A stretch of DNA of 64,000 nucleotides. Origin: Primulina eburnea. Taxonomy: Eukaryota > Streptophyta > Magnoliopsida > Lamiales > Gesneriaceae. Shown one piece after another: positions 1-12,300 of the stretch. Location of the stretch: positions 36,529,361 through 36,593,360 of the forward strand of contig NC_133108.1 of NCBI RefSeq assembly GCF_022965805.1, in the 5' to 3' direction. The notes under the pieces are model-generated. The model did not search any database and had not been told where the DNA came from. It worked only from the letters and a program-made list of their open reading frames with translations. The position numbers and the translations under genes were made by a program. Position 1 is the stretch's first letter; every line of letters begins with the position of its first letter.

Positions 1-305
1 TTTACCTTGTATGCTTCCTTGTATCCATGCCTCACAACATATAGGCATATATTCTAGGAGGATTTTCGAAAATCCTAGGCAATATTATGTCTAAATTCTT
101 AAGTATTGCAAAAATCTTCCATGATCTTGTATTATTTCCCATAAATTTCGAAATTTGCATGCACAAGTCTAGATTTTATTGTCTTGATAATAAATATTAC
201 CAATCAACCAAATTTTCAATATTGATTTCTTATTCTAGTTCAGGGATCCAAGGTTCAAATTTCCTTGCAAATAATTAATTATATAGGGAAAATCCGATTT
301 TTACA
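1..305 (-). repeat. 3' LTR of element 1 (partial)
   Basis: This stretch is near-identical to about 7262-7565 with scattered substitutions. Its right edge ends TTTTACA (TGTAAAA on the element strand), directly beside the polypurine tract. The remaining roughly 1.1 kb lies outside the window. Confidence 0.92.
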
Positions 306-3300
306 TCCCTCCCTCCTTATGAGAAGTGTCGTCCTTGAAACTTGAGCTGGCTTGGTCTCCAAATTGGTAGGGATATTCCTTTCGCATCTTCTCTTCGACT
401 TCCCAAGTTGCTTCTCGCTCCGTGTGGTTGGACCACTGTACCTTGACGTAGGGAATGGTACGTCGTCTAAGAACTTGTTCCTTGGTGTCCAAAATTCTAA
501 TAGGGTGTTCTTCGTATTTCAGTTCTTCTCCCAAGTTCCCTTCGATCAAGAGTGGTTCTACCTCCAAGACGTGAATCGGGTCTGGAATGTACCTTCTTAG
601 TTAGGATACATGGAACACGTTGTGGATCCTTGAAATCCTTGGCGGCAATGCCAGTCTACATGCTAGTATGCCCACTTTTTCCAACATTTCAAAGGCTCCA
701 ACATATCGAGGGTTCAGTTTCGCGGCTTTACTGAATCGGACAACTCCTCTCATCGGCAAGACTTTCACATAAGCCTTCTCACCCACGTTGAACTCTACCG
801 GCCTTCTTTTAAGATCTGCCCAGCTCTTCTGTCGGTCTTGAGCTGCCTTGAGCTTTTCCCGAACGATTCTAACCTTGTCCACTGTCATCTGTACTAGCTC
901 GGGTCCCACTACGGCTTTCTCTCCCACTTCATCCCTGTAAAGTGGTGACCGACATTTCCTTCCATAAAGGGCTTCGTATGGAGCCATTCCGATGCTTCTG
1001 TGATAGCTGTTGTTGTATGCAAACTCAATTAAGGGTAGATGAGTGCTCCAGTTGCTACTGAATTCAAGGGCGCACGCTCGCAGCATATCTTCTAAGTTCT
1101 GTATGGTCCTTTCCGTTTGCCCATCGGTTTGAGGATGATAGGCCGTACTTAGGGTCACTTTCGTTCCCATGGCCTCTTGAAAGCTCTTCCAAAAACGCGA
1201 GACGAATCTCGGGTCTCTATTGGATAGAATGCTCACTGGCACTCCATGCAGTCTCACAATGTTCTCCATGTACAGTGAAGCCAACTTGTCGAGATTGTAA
1301 TTCATGCGGACGGGTAGGAAGTGTGCAGTCTTTGTGAGTCTGTCCACGATCACCCATATACCGTCGTCGATTTGCCTAGACTTTGGCAATCCTGCCACAA
1401 AGTCCATGGAAATATGCTCCCATTTCCACTCGAGAATTTCCAGAGGTTGCAGTAATCCTCCAGGTCGCTGGTGTTCTGCCTTGACCTGCTGGCATACTTG
1501 ACATCTGGAGACAAATTCAGGTACATCTCTTTTCATGCCATTCCACCAGAAACTATTCTTGAGGTCCCTGTACATTTTCATACTGCCTGGATGGACTGAG
1601 AATTTTGACTTGTGCGCCTCTGCCATTATCTCTTGGCGAAGGTTGTCGCTGTCGGGCACACATAGTCTTCCTTTCATCCACAAGATTCCCTTGTCATCAA
1701 TCTGATGATCCTGAGACTTCCCTTCTTTGACTTGCTCCTTAAATTTGGTCAGTATCGGGTCTCGATCTTGGTTTAACTTGACGGTCTCCTGCATGCCGAG
1801 AGGAAAGCTAGAGTTATCTTGCATGGGCCCTTCCGACTTAGCGCATCAGCCACTTTGTTTGCTTTACCCGGATGGTAGCTTATGGTCAAGTCATAATCCT
1901 TCAGAAGTTCAATCCATCGCCTTTGCCTCATATTAAGTTCCTTCTGGGTGAACAGGTACTTGAGGCTCTGATGTTCTGTGAAGATTTCACATTTAGCACC
2001 ATAGAGGTAGTGCCTCCAAATCTTTAAGGCGAAGACAACTACTGCTAGTTCCAGATCATGAGTAGGGTAGTTCTGCTCGTGCGGTTTCAACTGCCTTGAT
2101 GCGTTGGCGATCACTCTTCCCTCCTGCATGAGTACGCATCCTAAACCATCCTTAGAGGCGTCATTGTATATAGTGAAATCTTTATTTTCTGCGGGTAGGA
2201 TCAACACTGGCGTAGATGCGAGTTTCTCTTTCAATGTCTGGACACTCTTCTCACAACCGTCATCCCAGATGAATCTAGAATTCTTCTGTGTGAGCTTCGT
2301 CAGTGGCACGGATATCGAGGAGAACCCTTTGACAAACTTACGGTAGTAACCTGCCAATCCAAGAAAGCTTCTGATATCGGTGGCGTTCTTCTGTCTCGGC
2401 CACTTGGTAATTGCGTCTACTTTCCTTGGATCCACTGACACTCCTTTTCTCGAGATCACGTGTCCTAGAAATGACACACTCCTTAGCCAGAATTCACACT
2501 TGCTGAACTTAGCATAAAGCTTATTCTCTCTTAAGGTTTGCAGAGCAAGGTGAAGGTGCTCTTCATGGCTCGTCTCGTCAGGAGAATAGATGAGGATATC
2601 GTCGATGAATACCACTATGAACTGATCCAGGAATGGCTTGAATACTCTGTTCATCAGATCCATGAATGCTGCTGGTGCGTTGGTCAGACCAAAAGGCATC
2701 ACTATGAATTCATAATGCCCATATCTGGTTCGAAAGGCTGTCTTGGGGACATCTTCAGCCCTGACCTTTAACTGGTGATAATCTGTTCTCAGATCCAGTT
2801 TAGAAAAGACGGAGGCTCCTTTAAGCTGATCAAACAGGTCGTCTATCCGAGGTAGAGGGTATCTGTTCTTGATTGTGATCTTGTTCAATTCTCTGTAGTC
2901 GATGCACAATCTCATACTCCTGTATTTCTTCTTCACGAAGAGTACTGGAGCTCCCCACAACGACACACTCGGTCAAATTTGCCTTTTATGTAGCAATTCT
3001 TGGAGCTGTTCTTTCAGCTCCTTAAGTTCGGCTGGCGCCATTCTGTAAGGTGCCTTAGAGATTGGTGCAGCACCGGGAACCAGATTTATCTCGAACTCCA
3101 CTTCGCGATTCGGGACCGTCCCCGAGAGTTCTTCTGGGAACTCTCTCACTATCGGGATGTCTTCCAGTTTCAGATCGAATTCTTCTTTTATTTCGCTGAC
3201 CATTGCTAGGTAGATGTCTTCTCTGATTTCATGGCTGTAGAAGCTTGAGATGCGGAGAGCAGCGACTTCCGTTTCTTGGATTTACCTTGGTACACGACCT

Positions 3301-3511
3301 CCTCTTGATTCGGAGTTATGAGTCTGACTTTCTTCCCCTTACAATCTACTATTACATTGTTCTTGGCTAACCAATCCATCCCTAAGATGATGTCGAAATC
3401 GACCGTGATCAACTGTATCAAGTCGGCACTAAAAGTCTGGTCACTAATATTAATTTTACAATCTCTGTAAATTTCGTGAGTTTCAATGGCCCTACTAGTA
3501 GGTGTGGCTAT
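301..3511 (-). pseudogene. Decayed pol of element 1 (protease end, RT, RNase H, integrase, chromodomain)
   Basis: Homology runs continuously on the minus strand but is broken. The protease end has the LGMDWL motif (about 3380). RT (about 2945-2450) has [10 protein letters not shown] and the catalytic FIDD. RNase H spans about 2190-1840. Integrase (about 1650-850) has an H-H-C-C zinc region. The chromodomain-like tail at about 500-350 includes VQWSNHTEREATW. Visible lesions are an in-frame TGA at the junction with 3512, a frameshift near 3230, a TGA near 2971, a frameshift near 1830 and a TAA near 601. In integrase, the catalytic aspartate of the usual SDRD motif is asparagine (SNRD, codon 1219-1221). 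The last frame runs through the polypurine tract and stops at 301-303 in the LTR. Confidence 0.9.
306..318 (-). other. Polypurine tract of element 1
   Basis: On the minus strand this reads AAGGAGGGAGGGA and abuts the 3' LTR. It is the expected primer for plus-strand DNA synthesis. An identical tract adjoins the 3' LTR of element 2 at 28265-28277. Confidence 0.85.
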
Positions 3512-4767
3512 TCAAAAGGGCTCAGTTAGGTTATCGGGCTTATATCCTAACTTCTTAGCAAATATCTTAGATATAAAGGAATGTGTAGCACCACAGTCAA
3601 ATAATGCATAAGCAGGCACTTGCTGAATAAGTATGGTACCTGACACGACTTCATTGACGTCGTCTGCCTCCTCCTGAGTCATGGCAAACACCCTGGCATT
3701 GGGTTTTTCCTCCTTTGATTTACTAGGGCCTGCTCCCGCATTTGGCCCAGTTCCTCTGTTCGGCCCTGCTGGTCGGTTGGCGGCGGTAGGACACTCTGCA
3801 ATTCTGTGCCCCGATTTTCCACATCCAAAGCATACACCGCTGGCCCTTCGGCATTCCCCGGAGTGCTTGAAGCCGCAAGTTGGGCATGGCTTGAGTCCTT
3901 GATGGTTATTAGCGGGGAATTGCCCCGAGGGAGGTCCACCTGACTGATTGGGCCTCTTTAACACTGGTTTTCCCTAGGAAGGCTGGCTGACAAGGGGTCG
4001 CTTGTTCCTGTTTTCCCCTTCTCTTCGACAAATATCAGCTTCAGCTTGGATAGCCGCACCCATTAGGTCTGAAAAGTTGGCAGGTTGGTAGACTGCTAGA
4101 TCTAATTGGATCCTGCTATTCAACCCCTTCTTAAAGCGGTGCAATTTCAGAACTTCATCCGCCATAATTGCTGGAGCATAAGATCCAAGGGCATTGAACT
4201 GAGAGGTGTATTCCACAACTGACATATCTGGAGCTTGACTAAAATTTTCAAACTCGCTCAGTTTCTGCAGTCTGACCTCGGCTGGATAATATTGTTTTAG
4301 GAAAGCTTCTCTAAAACGCTGCCATGTGATTGGTCCTGCATCTGTCATGGCTGGCGAGATTGCTTCCCACCACTTGCCTGTTTTATCCTCCAAGAAGGGC
4401 ACTACCACGTCCACTTTCAGTGCATTTGGGACTTCCAACAGCCGCAGCTGGGTCTCCACGCTTTTTAGCCAGCTCTGGCAAATTTTGGGGTCGGCATCCC
4501 CACTGAAGGTTGGACACATGTTCTTGCGGAGTGATTCATAATGGAACTTGACTCCGTGCTGTGGTGGAGGTGGTGGTTGTTGATTGTCGTTCGGGTTCAC
4601 TAACCTTTGTAGTGTCGTTGCCACGATTGTGGTTATGGCCATCAGGTCGTCCTGGTTAAGACTGAACCCAGGTGGTGGTCCATTATCTCCTTTGTTGGCA
4701 TTGTTGTTGTTGTTGTTGTTGTTAGCATAACGGGGGTTGCGGTTTTGTCTTGTGGTCTACCGGACAT
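3512..4767 (-). pseudogene. Decayed gag and protease start of element 1
   Basis: A retrotransposon Gag domain (4642-3974, with WLKSVETQL and a KWWEA segment) is followed by a CCHC zinc knuckle CFGCGKSGHRIAEC (about 3832-3790). A second Cys motif, CPTCGFKHSGEC, lies just before it. The protease active-site region reads LFDCGATHSF, so Asp-Ser-Gly is Asp-Cys-Gly here. The likely start is the ATG at 4767-4765, but a one-base frameshift lies between it and the asparagine-rich (CAA)n stretch at about 4725. A TAG at about 3976-3974 separates the Gag core from the zinc knuckle. Gag would form the particle shell and bind RNA; this copy is broken. Confidence 0.88.
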
Positions 4768-5003
4768 TTCCTACAAGTTAAACGCTTCTAAGAATATGAC
4801 GTGCATAACGACAAGGTTGAATAAATAAGTTATGCTGGAACAACTGAAGTTAATAAATAAACATAACTTTATTAATTTTTGAATGTAGACGAACAACTGA
4901 ATGCAACAAATAGTACTGAAAGAAACAAATCGTACTGACTGAAATAAAATAGCAACAATGGAAAGATAAACTCCTAGTAATAAGGAAAGGTAACTAAGAA
5001 ACA

Positions 5004-5675
5004 CTAATTATCTATCTCTCCATCTCCTATGGCAGCTATAGGCTCATCGATCTCTTTCGGCTCCTTTTCTTCCGGCTCCTCCTCTGGCTCTTCCTCTTGT
5101 AGTATCTCCACCATATGGATGAGCTGGGCGTTATCCTCTGTGAGCTGTGTCACCTGTGATTTAAGTCCCTGTATCTCCGGCTCAGCCACGTCCATCTCGT
5201 CGATCCAATGCTGCCGATACTGCAGATGATCCTGTTTCTTCTGCTTGAGTTGGTCCTTTAGAGCTTCCACTTGTTGGGTCAGACGTTGGTTTACATACGC
5301 GAGGCTGTTCATGGCCTCACACGAATTCTCTAGCCTCCTCTTACCCTTGGCATTCTGCTGTTTCTCCTCCTCCAGTTCCTTACGATAACGTTCTGTATCC
5401 TCTCGTAACTTTCCATGCTGGTACTTGCACTGCTCTATAACATCTCTTAGGTCCATGTTATCACCTCTAACTAGCTCACCCTGATAGATCGACTGGTTAA
5501 GGCAGACCTGAATCTCCTCTTTCTCAGCGGCTAAGGTTTCGACCTCACTCCTCCTCTCACTCAATCTGGCTCTAAGTCGTCGAATCTGACGAGACTGATG
5601 GTGAAGGGCAAGCTTCTTCAGACGAATGGCAGCTTGGGAACGGGTGTGGGGTCGCATGGGAGTAGATGGATCCAT
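5004..5675 (-). CDS. Intact coiled-coil ORF in the leader of element 1, function unknown
   Basis: This uninterrupted 223-codon frame lies between the primer-binding site and gag, on the same strand as the element. The N-terminus is basic (MRPHTRSQAAIRLKK, then an Arg-rich run IRRLRARLSERR). The middle, about residues 35-190, is rich in Glu, Gln, Lys, Arg and Leu with heptad-like spacing, as in a long coiled coil. The C-terminus is very acidic (EEEPEEEPEEKEPKE). I see no zinc finger, signal peptide, membrane segment or enzyme motif. It is intact although gag and pol of the same element are broken. Element 2 lacks it. Extra ORFs are known in some plant LTR elements, but I cannot assign this one to a family. 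It could act with Gag or RNA; that is a guess. Confidence 0.6.
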   Translation of the reverse strand: MDPSTPMRPHTRSQAAIRLKKLALHHQSRQIRRLRARLSERRSEVETLAAEKEEIQVCLNQSIYQGELVRGDNMDLRDVIEQCKYQHGKLREDTERYRKELEEEKQQNAKGKRRLENSCEAMNSLAYVNQRLTQQVEALKDQLKQKKQDHLQYRQHWIDEMDVAEPEIQGLKSQVTQLTEDNAQLIHMVEILQEEEPEEEPEEKEPKEIDEPIAAIGDGEIDN

Positions 5676-6121
5676 TTCCTGAAATAAAAATAGAAATGCT
5701 CAGAATCGGAAAGAGACAACATATAACAAAGGAAAATATACAATATATATGAAATTTTCGAAATTTAAATAAATATTTTTTTTCCAAAAAATGGAAAGTT
5801 TGGAATTAGACATATGGGTTCGAAGCATATGTCGAGAGGATTCCAGAACAATCGACGGAATCGAATTCGGAATTCCCTACGAGAAGTTATATGGTCTACG
5901 AATATTTTCTAATACGGCAAAAACGACGTTTCGGAGGCCAAAACAGAGGAATTTCGCGATTTTGACCGCTACCTCACGACTTTAAGGTCGTGACTATCGC
6001 TCGTTGGGCCGTTTCGGAGGGAATAGCGCCGGCCTCGTGTAAAAATTCCACCGACAATTTTTTTTTGTAAAAATTCCTTCCCACCTGGATTATGAACCTG
6101 GCGGCTCTGATACCACTTAAA
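5676..6121 (-). other. Leader of element 1 with primer-binding site
   Basis: The untranslated leader carries a primer-binding site at 6115-6104. On the minus strand it reads TGGTATCAGAGC, complementary to the 3' end of initiator methionine tRNA, six bases from the 5' LTR. About 5786-6121 is clearly related to 35500-35826 in element 2, showing that the two are one family. Confidence 0.85.
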
Positions 6122-7565
6122 TGTCATGCCCCAAAACTCGGGATTGACACCGGCGTTGTTTAACAATCATACAATCGAAACAACAAGTCTTTTGTAGCAC
6201 AGTATAAACCGAACCAGTTTATATATCATAATTTAAACGTAAAAACAACTGTCTTTCCAAAACCGAAATCTCAAAACAACAGAGTTAATGCGGAAACGTA
6301 AACTGCAAAATAATAAACTTAAACTTAATCTAATTTCTTGAGCATTCACCATCCCCAGAACTGCTCAGATTCTTCCTCTTCGATTTCTTCTTCAAGCTTA
6401 TCTGGGAAGGGTTGTAAGGGGGGTGAGTATTTGGGAATACTCAGCAAGTGGGGGAATATCGAACACAATAAAACAACATGCATAATTTCGTAACACATGA
6501 CTTGCATACATACTTCATAAACATGCGTAACATTTACCAGCCAATGTGATTTATCTAACTTTATATGGTTTACTGACGTCAGTCCCTAATTTTTACTCCT
6601 CTAAGGGGGCGAGGCCGTATAATGGTTATATCCCACACCGTGTAAGGGTACGTCATGGTTGGGATTCCTACCCATATACAGTCGACTCCTCACAGGTCTT
6701 AAAATGGAATGACACAACACAAGAAGGAGTAGGAAAAGAATTGTACTCGACCGAAGTTTTATCCAAAACCGAAAAATCACATATGCATAACCGAAATTTT
6801 AAGATTTAAAAACAGCCCACTTACCGTATGTATTTATGCTAGAAACGTAGGTGATTGGCTTCGAGAATTGGATCGCTTCTTGCTCTTGCTCGGACAACAC
6901 CTCGACTTCGAATTTTGGTCAAACTTCGGGACGATTTTTGGGCAATATTTTTCGGCTAAGGGGAGGCTGCTGGAATTCGAGATTATTCAGCAACAGATTT
7001 TTAAAGTTTGGGGTGGAGAATGAATAGAGATGTTGTGGTATTTATAGGTGAGGGGAGGGGAGCCAAATTTGGTACTCAAATCATGCCAAAATCATGCTAA
7101 ATCTCATAGATTGACTTCAATATTCATTGCTATATTTCGAAAATTCAGCTACTAAAGTTGTGAGATTCATTCTTGATCTCATTACCCTCCACATTTTCGA
7201 AAATATGGTGGCTAGGGTAAGGATTTCTTTCTTTGTGCATAAGTTTGATGATTATTTTCAATTTATCTTGTATGCTTCCTTGTATCCATGCCTCACAACA
7301 TCTAGGCATATATTCTGGAGGATTTTTGAAAATCCTATGCAATATTATGTCTAAATTCTTAATTCTTGCACAAATCTTCCATTATCTTGTATTATTTCCC
7401 ATAAATTTCGAAATTTGCATGCACAAGTCTAGATTTTATTGTCTTGATAATAAAGATTCCCAATCAACCAAATTTTCAATATTGATATCTTATTCTAGTA
7501 CAAGGATCCAAGGTCCAAATTTCCTTGCAAATAATTAATTATATGGGGAAAATTCGGTTTTTACA
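6122..7565 (-). repeat. 5' LTR of element 1 (1444 bp)
   Basis: Bounded by TG (6122) and CA (7565), with the primer-binding site adjacent on the left. The part from about 7262 matches window bases 1-305. It holds a hairpin-forming palindrome near 6424 (TGAGTATT, 4-base loop, AATACTCA), also seen in both LTRs of element 2. On the element strand it should contain promoter and polyadenylation signals, but I could not place them. Confidence 0.92.
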
Positions 7566-7689
7566 GTTTTGATATGGGCTCGGATCTGCTCAGATGTACC
7601 AAATTTAAGGGGCATCACAATCCATACATTCAAAGCTAACGATAACGTTTTTGGAAATAAGCTTCCCCGGTATGAAGGCGGTTTACGAC

Positions 7690-8600
7690 TAGTCAATGTT
7701 GCGAGAAAGGATGTGTCTATATCGATTCGTGATTCGTTGGAATTATCTTTATAATTTGTGTAATGTAATATTATCATACAAAGATTTATTCAATCAGTTT
7801 TATAATTCTATTACTGCATTTTCTTTTCAACTTAAAGAAAATGATTGTGATCTTATTATTAAATGCATTGATTTATTAGAAATATTTAAAAATACAAATG
7901 AAAGATTTTTCTGCATTTATTACCCTACCACTCCACTTTTTCATTCATCTTATTTTCAATATGTTTTATAAATTTGTTGAATACAGAGATGATGATATTT
8001 TGCCATAATTTGTATTATGCATGGAAGAGAATTTTAAAAAATATTGAGAGGTAATCCCACCTTTGCATCGACTAACAACTTTATTAGACTCAAGTCAAAG
8101 TGAAGTAGGTTTTTTTTAATATCATAGTAAATTTTTGGAGAATCGTGTTGACGATAAGATGATGTTTGCAATGCAGTATCTCCAAAAAATGTTTCAATTA
8201 TATTCTAGTGAACACGGATCGGTGAAAGACCCAGAGTTGGAAGAAAGTTCGGTCGAGAAATCAATCGGAATTAATGTTGTACAAACTTTAGGATACAATA
8301 AATATAAAAGAAAACCAGTGTTCACAAGCTCATCAAACGAACTACAATTTTTTTGAATCAAAATTTTCAAATAGGAGATAACTTCCATATTTTATAATGG
8401 TGGAAAGAAAATTCAAGACATTCTGTAATATTATCATTACTTGTAAGAGATGTATTCGTAGTTCAGTGCTCAATTATAGCATCCTATTCGACCTTCTCAA
8501 CACGTGGCCGACTAATTGGAGATCATATATGCAATCTTCGTTCAGTGTCACTTGACATGCTTCTATTACTTATTGTTTTAACACGGAAAAAAAGAATAGG
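7690..8600 (+). pseudogene. hAT-superfamily transposase remnant
   Basis: Conceptual translation with stops and frame changes follows the C-terminal half of plant hAT transposases. First comes a segment with IRWNYLYNLCNVILSYKDLF (about 7705-7790), then FERFFxIYYPTTPLFHS-like sequence (about 7900) and EENFKKYWEVIPP (about 8025). Last is the dimerisation domain: WWKENSRHSVILSL (about 8400), then VRDVF and FSTRGRLIGDH (about 8500). That domain is the family's most diagnostic part. The N-terminal BED finger and the first catalytic residues are missing. Element 1 ends at 7565 just upstream, so it probably inserted into or next to this element. Not functional. Confidence 0.72.
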
Positions 8601-9137
8601 ACGATATGCACTATCGATTAATTTGCGAGCCAATACTATGAAGTAGAAGAAGAATATTCTAGAAATATTTTTATTAATTACGATGAAAATTTAAATGTAA
8701 TTTTTTAGTTAAAAGAGCTTAAATTTCAATACATGAATATTTATTTTTTGATATTATTTGCAATTTTTAATATAATATGTTGGAATTGTTGGGGTTATAA
8801 ATTGAAATTAAGCGTGTGCCCTGCGCTCCTGTTTCTATGCGAGAAATTCCTGCTTAGAAATGTAGTGCAGGTGCACCATGAAGTGGGTGCCCTTGAGCTC
8901 CAGCTTCTGTTCGGAAATTTCCCAGACATATCATAAATCGCAGGTGCTCTTCAAGCCCGGTTTCACAACATGCGGGCTTGGAACTGGTCCGATGATATCA
9001 AATTATACTTTCGATTCGAATTGGTTCCAAAATTTATCTTGAAATCAGAACCGAACAGATTTTCAACCGGTCCGGTCCGATTCCTGGACGTCTGGCAAGA
9101 GGACCAGAACCGGAACGGGGAACCTTAAGCATGTCTA
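8601..9137 (+). other. Probable 3' tail of the hAT remnant
   Basis: Non-coding DNA follows the dimerisation domain. Near 9040-9137 it holds GGTCCGGTCCGATT and AACCGGAACGGGGAACC, ending CATGTCTA. Such CCGG/GAACC-rich subterminal sequence resembles hAT ends. No matching left end is visible, so the boundary is inferred. 9138-9398 is AT-rich with nothing recognised. Confidence 0.4.
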
Positions 9138-9398
9138 GGCAATAACTAATTATTTAGTATATGCGTTGTGTGTATCTAATTTATTGACAATTTTAAAAAT
9201 ACTTGGTTATAAAAATTCAAATTGGAATAATTTGTAAATCGGAAAATCGCAAAAAGTTTCTTGTAAGTTGGTGGATTTAAGATTTGTTGATTTCAATCTA
9301 TTTTTTGTTTTGTTTTGCCAAACAGATTAATGAACATAAACAAAAATTTTACTAATTAAAGAATCAAAACCTAAAATTAGTCGATCTACATGATGATC

Positions 9399-12300
9399 TG
9401 TAGAACCCGTAAAATCAGTAGACGTAAAAGCTATGCATAATTCTAGATTTTTAAAATTTAATTGACTTCATTGCATAATTATTTTAAATGCATTTCTTTG
9501 AAGTTAATTATTTATTTTTTTCAGTTCAGTAGTTGATTTTTAGCATTTCAGTTATTTCAGTGAGGCCGGACCGGAGTTGGAGTTTTGAGATAGAATTTAA
9601 GATTTGAGAAATATTCCCAGGATTTAATTTAGCTAGCAAGTAAGTTAATTTAAGTTAAAAAAGAGGTTTGAGGATATATTTTGATTATTTGAGGCGAGTA
9701 GAAAAAATTAGTTCATTTAAGTTACTTAATTAAGGGGTTAGCTCACTAAATTAATTAAAAGATTAGTGAGGCTTTTAAAAGTTAGTGATTTACTAAGTAA
9801 TTAACATTTCCCCCTTCATTTTTAATTGGGAATTTCGGCCACCCCATTTGTCAAGACAAACTAGGACTTGCCAACTCACCTTTGACCCATTCTTGGTTGA
9901 TTAGCATGCAAATTCTTTTAGCTATTTTTTTTCCACCTTAATTAATTAATACTAGACCACTATACTAACCCTTGATTGGCATGATAAAAAATCGGCCACT
10001 ATACTCTAGAACCATCCAAGAGATCATTTGATAGCAATTCAAATTCAAAATTCAAATGCATGAAGACTTGGTCTTGATATCTTCCTTATATCTTGCACCT
10101 ATCCTCCTCTCTCCCATAACCACTTATTCCCCTCCCCATTGCACGAAAATTAGAGCCATTTCAGAGTGTAAAGTCGTGAGTCTTAGCTAGGAAAGAAGGC
10201 AAGAAAAATCGAGAGCAAGAATTAAGAGAAGCGCTCCATCTCCTCCGCGCCGAGTCGTCGCATCCTTTCGTTTTTCCATCAAACGAATCAAGGCATGTCT
10301 AGATTTTTTTTAAAAACCTCAATCAAGTCCTACTATCATTATTTTTATAATTCATGATCATCAATTCCATGACCAAACCGAAATACATCCAAAATTTTCA
10401 GAAAATATAGCATGCAGATTTTTTCGGTTTCATGATGTTCTTCACGGGTTGGCTAGTTCTCATTGTTGCAGGTATTGGTTCGACTTCCAGGCTCCCAAAG
10501 CTGATCCTAGGCATGTACTAGGACATGTTAGGAACCCATTTGTCCAGTGGTTTGAGTCCCAAAGCAGCCGAGAGCAAGGAAAGGACAGCAACTCCATTTG
10601 CGTCCAGTTGTGTTTCAAAAATCTGCTGTTGCTGTCCTAAGGGAATAGATCTGATCTTGGCTGCCCCAAGGGCCTATAGCCATGGTTAGATCACTTCCCT
10701 AGCATGTCTAAGACGTGACTAAGTCGCCCTTTTGGTGGCTCGGTCCATGGCTCCTCGGTTTTTAATAAAAACATCACAACAGCCCCCATGCCCCTTCGGC
10801 CCCTTCGAATTTCAGCATATGCATTTTGGTTTTTGGTTGCTTGGTATGGATCTTGGTTGGCCTATGGCCCTTAGCCACGGTTCATACCATGCCCCAAGAT
10901 GTCTAGATCGTGCCATGGTCAATCAAATGGCCACTGGAACGACACGAGACAACAAGCAAGCTAATCACACCACACGCGCATCAAATGTGCTCTCGGTGGA
11001 TCTTCTCGGTTGGTTGCTGGAATGGTGCGAATTATGGCTGGCCAAAAGCCCTTAGCCATGGTTCAAATCATTCTTTGGGATGTTGGTAAGGGTCTCTGGG
11101 CGGTGGTGCATGCCCCAATGGCCGATAGACTTGAAACCAACACAAGACGCACGGGTGCGCAGCTGCTGGAAATTTACAGCAAGTTGCTGTGTCGTTTAGA
11201 AGGCTCGTTTGAGTTCTTGGTTGGCTTTTAGCCCATGGCTTTGGACTGGACAATGCCTCATTGAGTTAGGAAGGTCATGTTTTTGACCGTTCGTCATTCG
11301 GATCATTTTTGAGGTCGTGCGAGAATTTACGGTGCGATGTGCCAAATTGACTCTCGAAAGAGCGTTTCGTGTTTTGGCCACCATTTCACCTAAATTTCGA
11401 CCCTATCATTTTAGGAGCATTATTTTATGATTTTTCAGCGTATTTTAATCATGACTATACGTCGGTTCAGTGTCGGTTCATGTTGGCTCGGAGTCATGAT
11501 TAAATACGAAGTCATTAGGCGTCATAGTCGCATCTTTTGAACGTAAAATTCATAGTTGGTCAAGTTTGAGCATTTGCATGTTTTTCATTTCACAGTTAGG
11601 TTGCAGCGAGCCTGGGGACGATCCAATCCAATCCAGTTGGTAAAAATTACAGGATTTTTCATTATGCCAGTTAAATTATATTATGTGCATAAAACAGAAA
11701 ATGATATTTTTGAGATTTATGCGATATGGCTTGTGGTTCATTCACTATGTGGGAGTGATATTTTATACGGTCGCCAGTGACTGCTCAGTTTAGCTTGGTA
11801 CCATCCGGTCGCCAGTGACCGGTCAGATCAGTTTCAGTTTCAGCCTCCCCGGTAGCCAGTTACCGACCAGTTTCAGCTTAGTGCAGTGGCCACATGCGTA
11901 AAACATAATCTCCACAGAAAATTTTACCAGTTATTTCAGTACAGGCTCCAAGGAGCAAACATTTTTACTGTGATTATCAGTTCAGTTATTGCACGTATTA
12001 TAATTGCTCAGATCAGTTTATTTTCAGCATGATTACAGATTATTTTCAGTATGCCTCATGACATGATATTTTACCCTATGCATATTTTACTTCAGATTTT
12101 ACTCGTTACCTGCGATATATGCATGCTGAGTCTTTAGGCTCACTAGACTTGATTGTTGTAGGTACTGGTGAGGCTAGGGCCGAGGGCGGGGACCAGTGAG
12201 CCAGCTTGGGTCGGCAGTAGTGGCACCCGAGGACCTCAGTGCAGCAGTGTTTATTTTATTCCGCAAACAAATTTTTATCAGTCATTGGATATTTTTAAGT

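Larger units (their letters stand above)
1..7565 (-). mobile_element. Ty3/gypsy LTR retrotransposon, Tekay-like chromovirus (element 1), cut by the window edge
   Basis: The minus strand reads 5' LTR (7565-6122), primer-binding site (6115-6104), leader with an extra ORF, gag, protease, reverse transcriptase, RNase H, integrase, chromodomain-like tail, polypurine tract (318-306) and the start of the 3' LTR (305-1). Domain order PR-RT-RH-IN is that of Ty3/gypsy, and the C-terminal chromodomain-like segment points to the Tekay/Del chromoviruses. The coding region carries several nonsense codons and frameshifts, so the copy cannot encode its own machinery. The far LTR end and the target duplication lie outside the window. 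A related element (element 2) is at 26549-38891. Confidence 0.93.

Noticed and set aside
10449..11384. Several ORFs of 60-107 codons on both strands within the 9399 solo LTR
   Set aside because: They lie wholly in an LTR with a perfect target duplication and show no domain.
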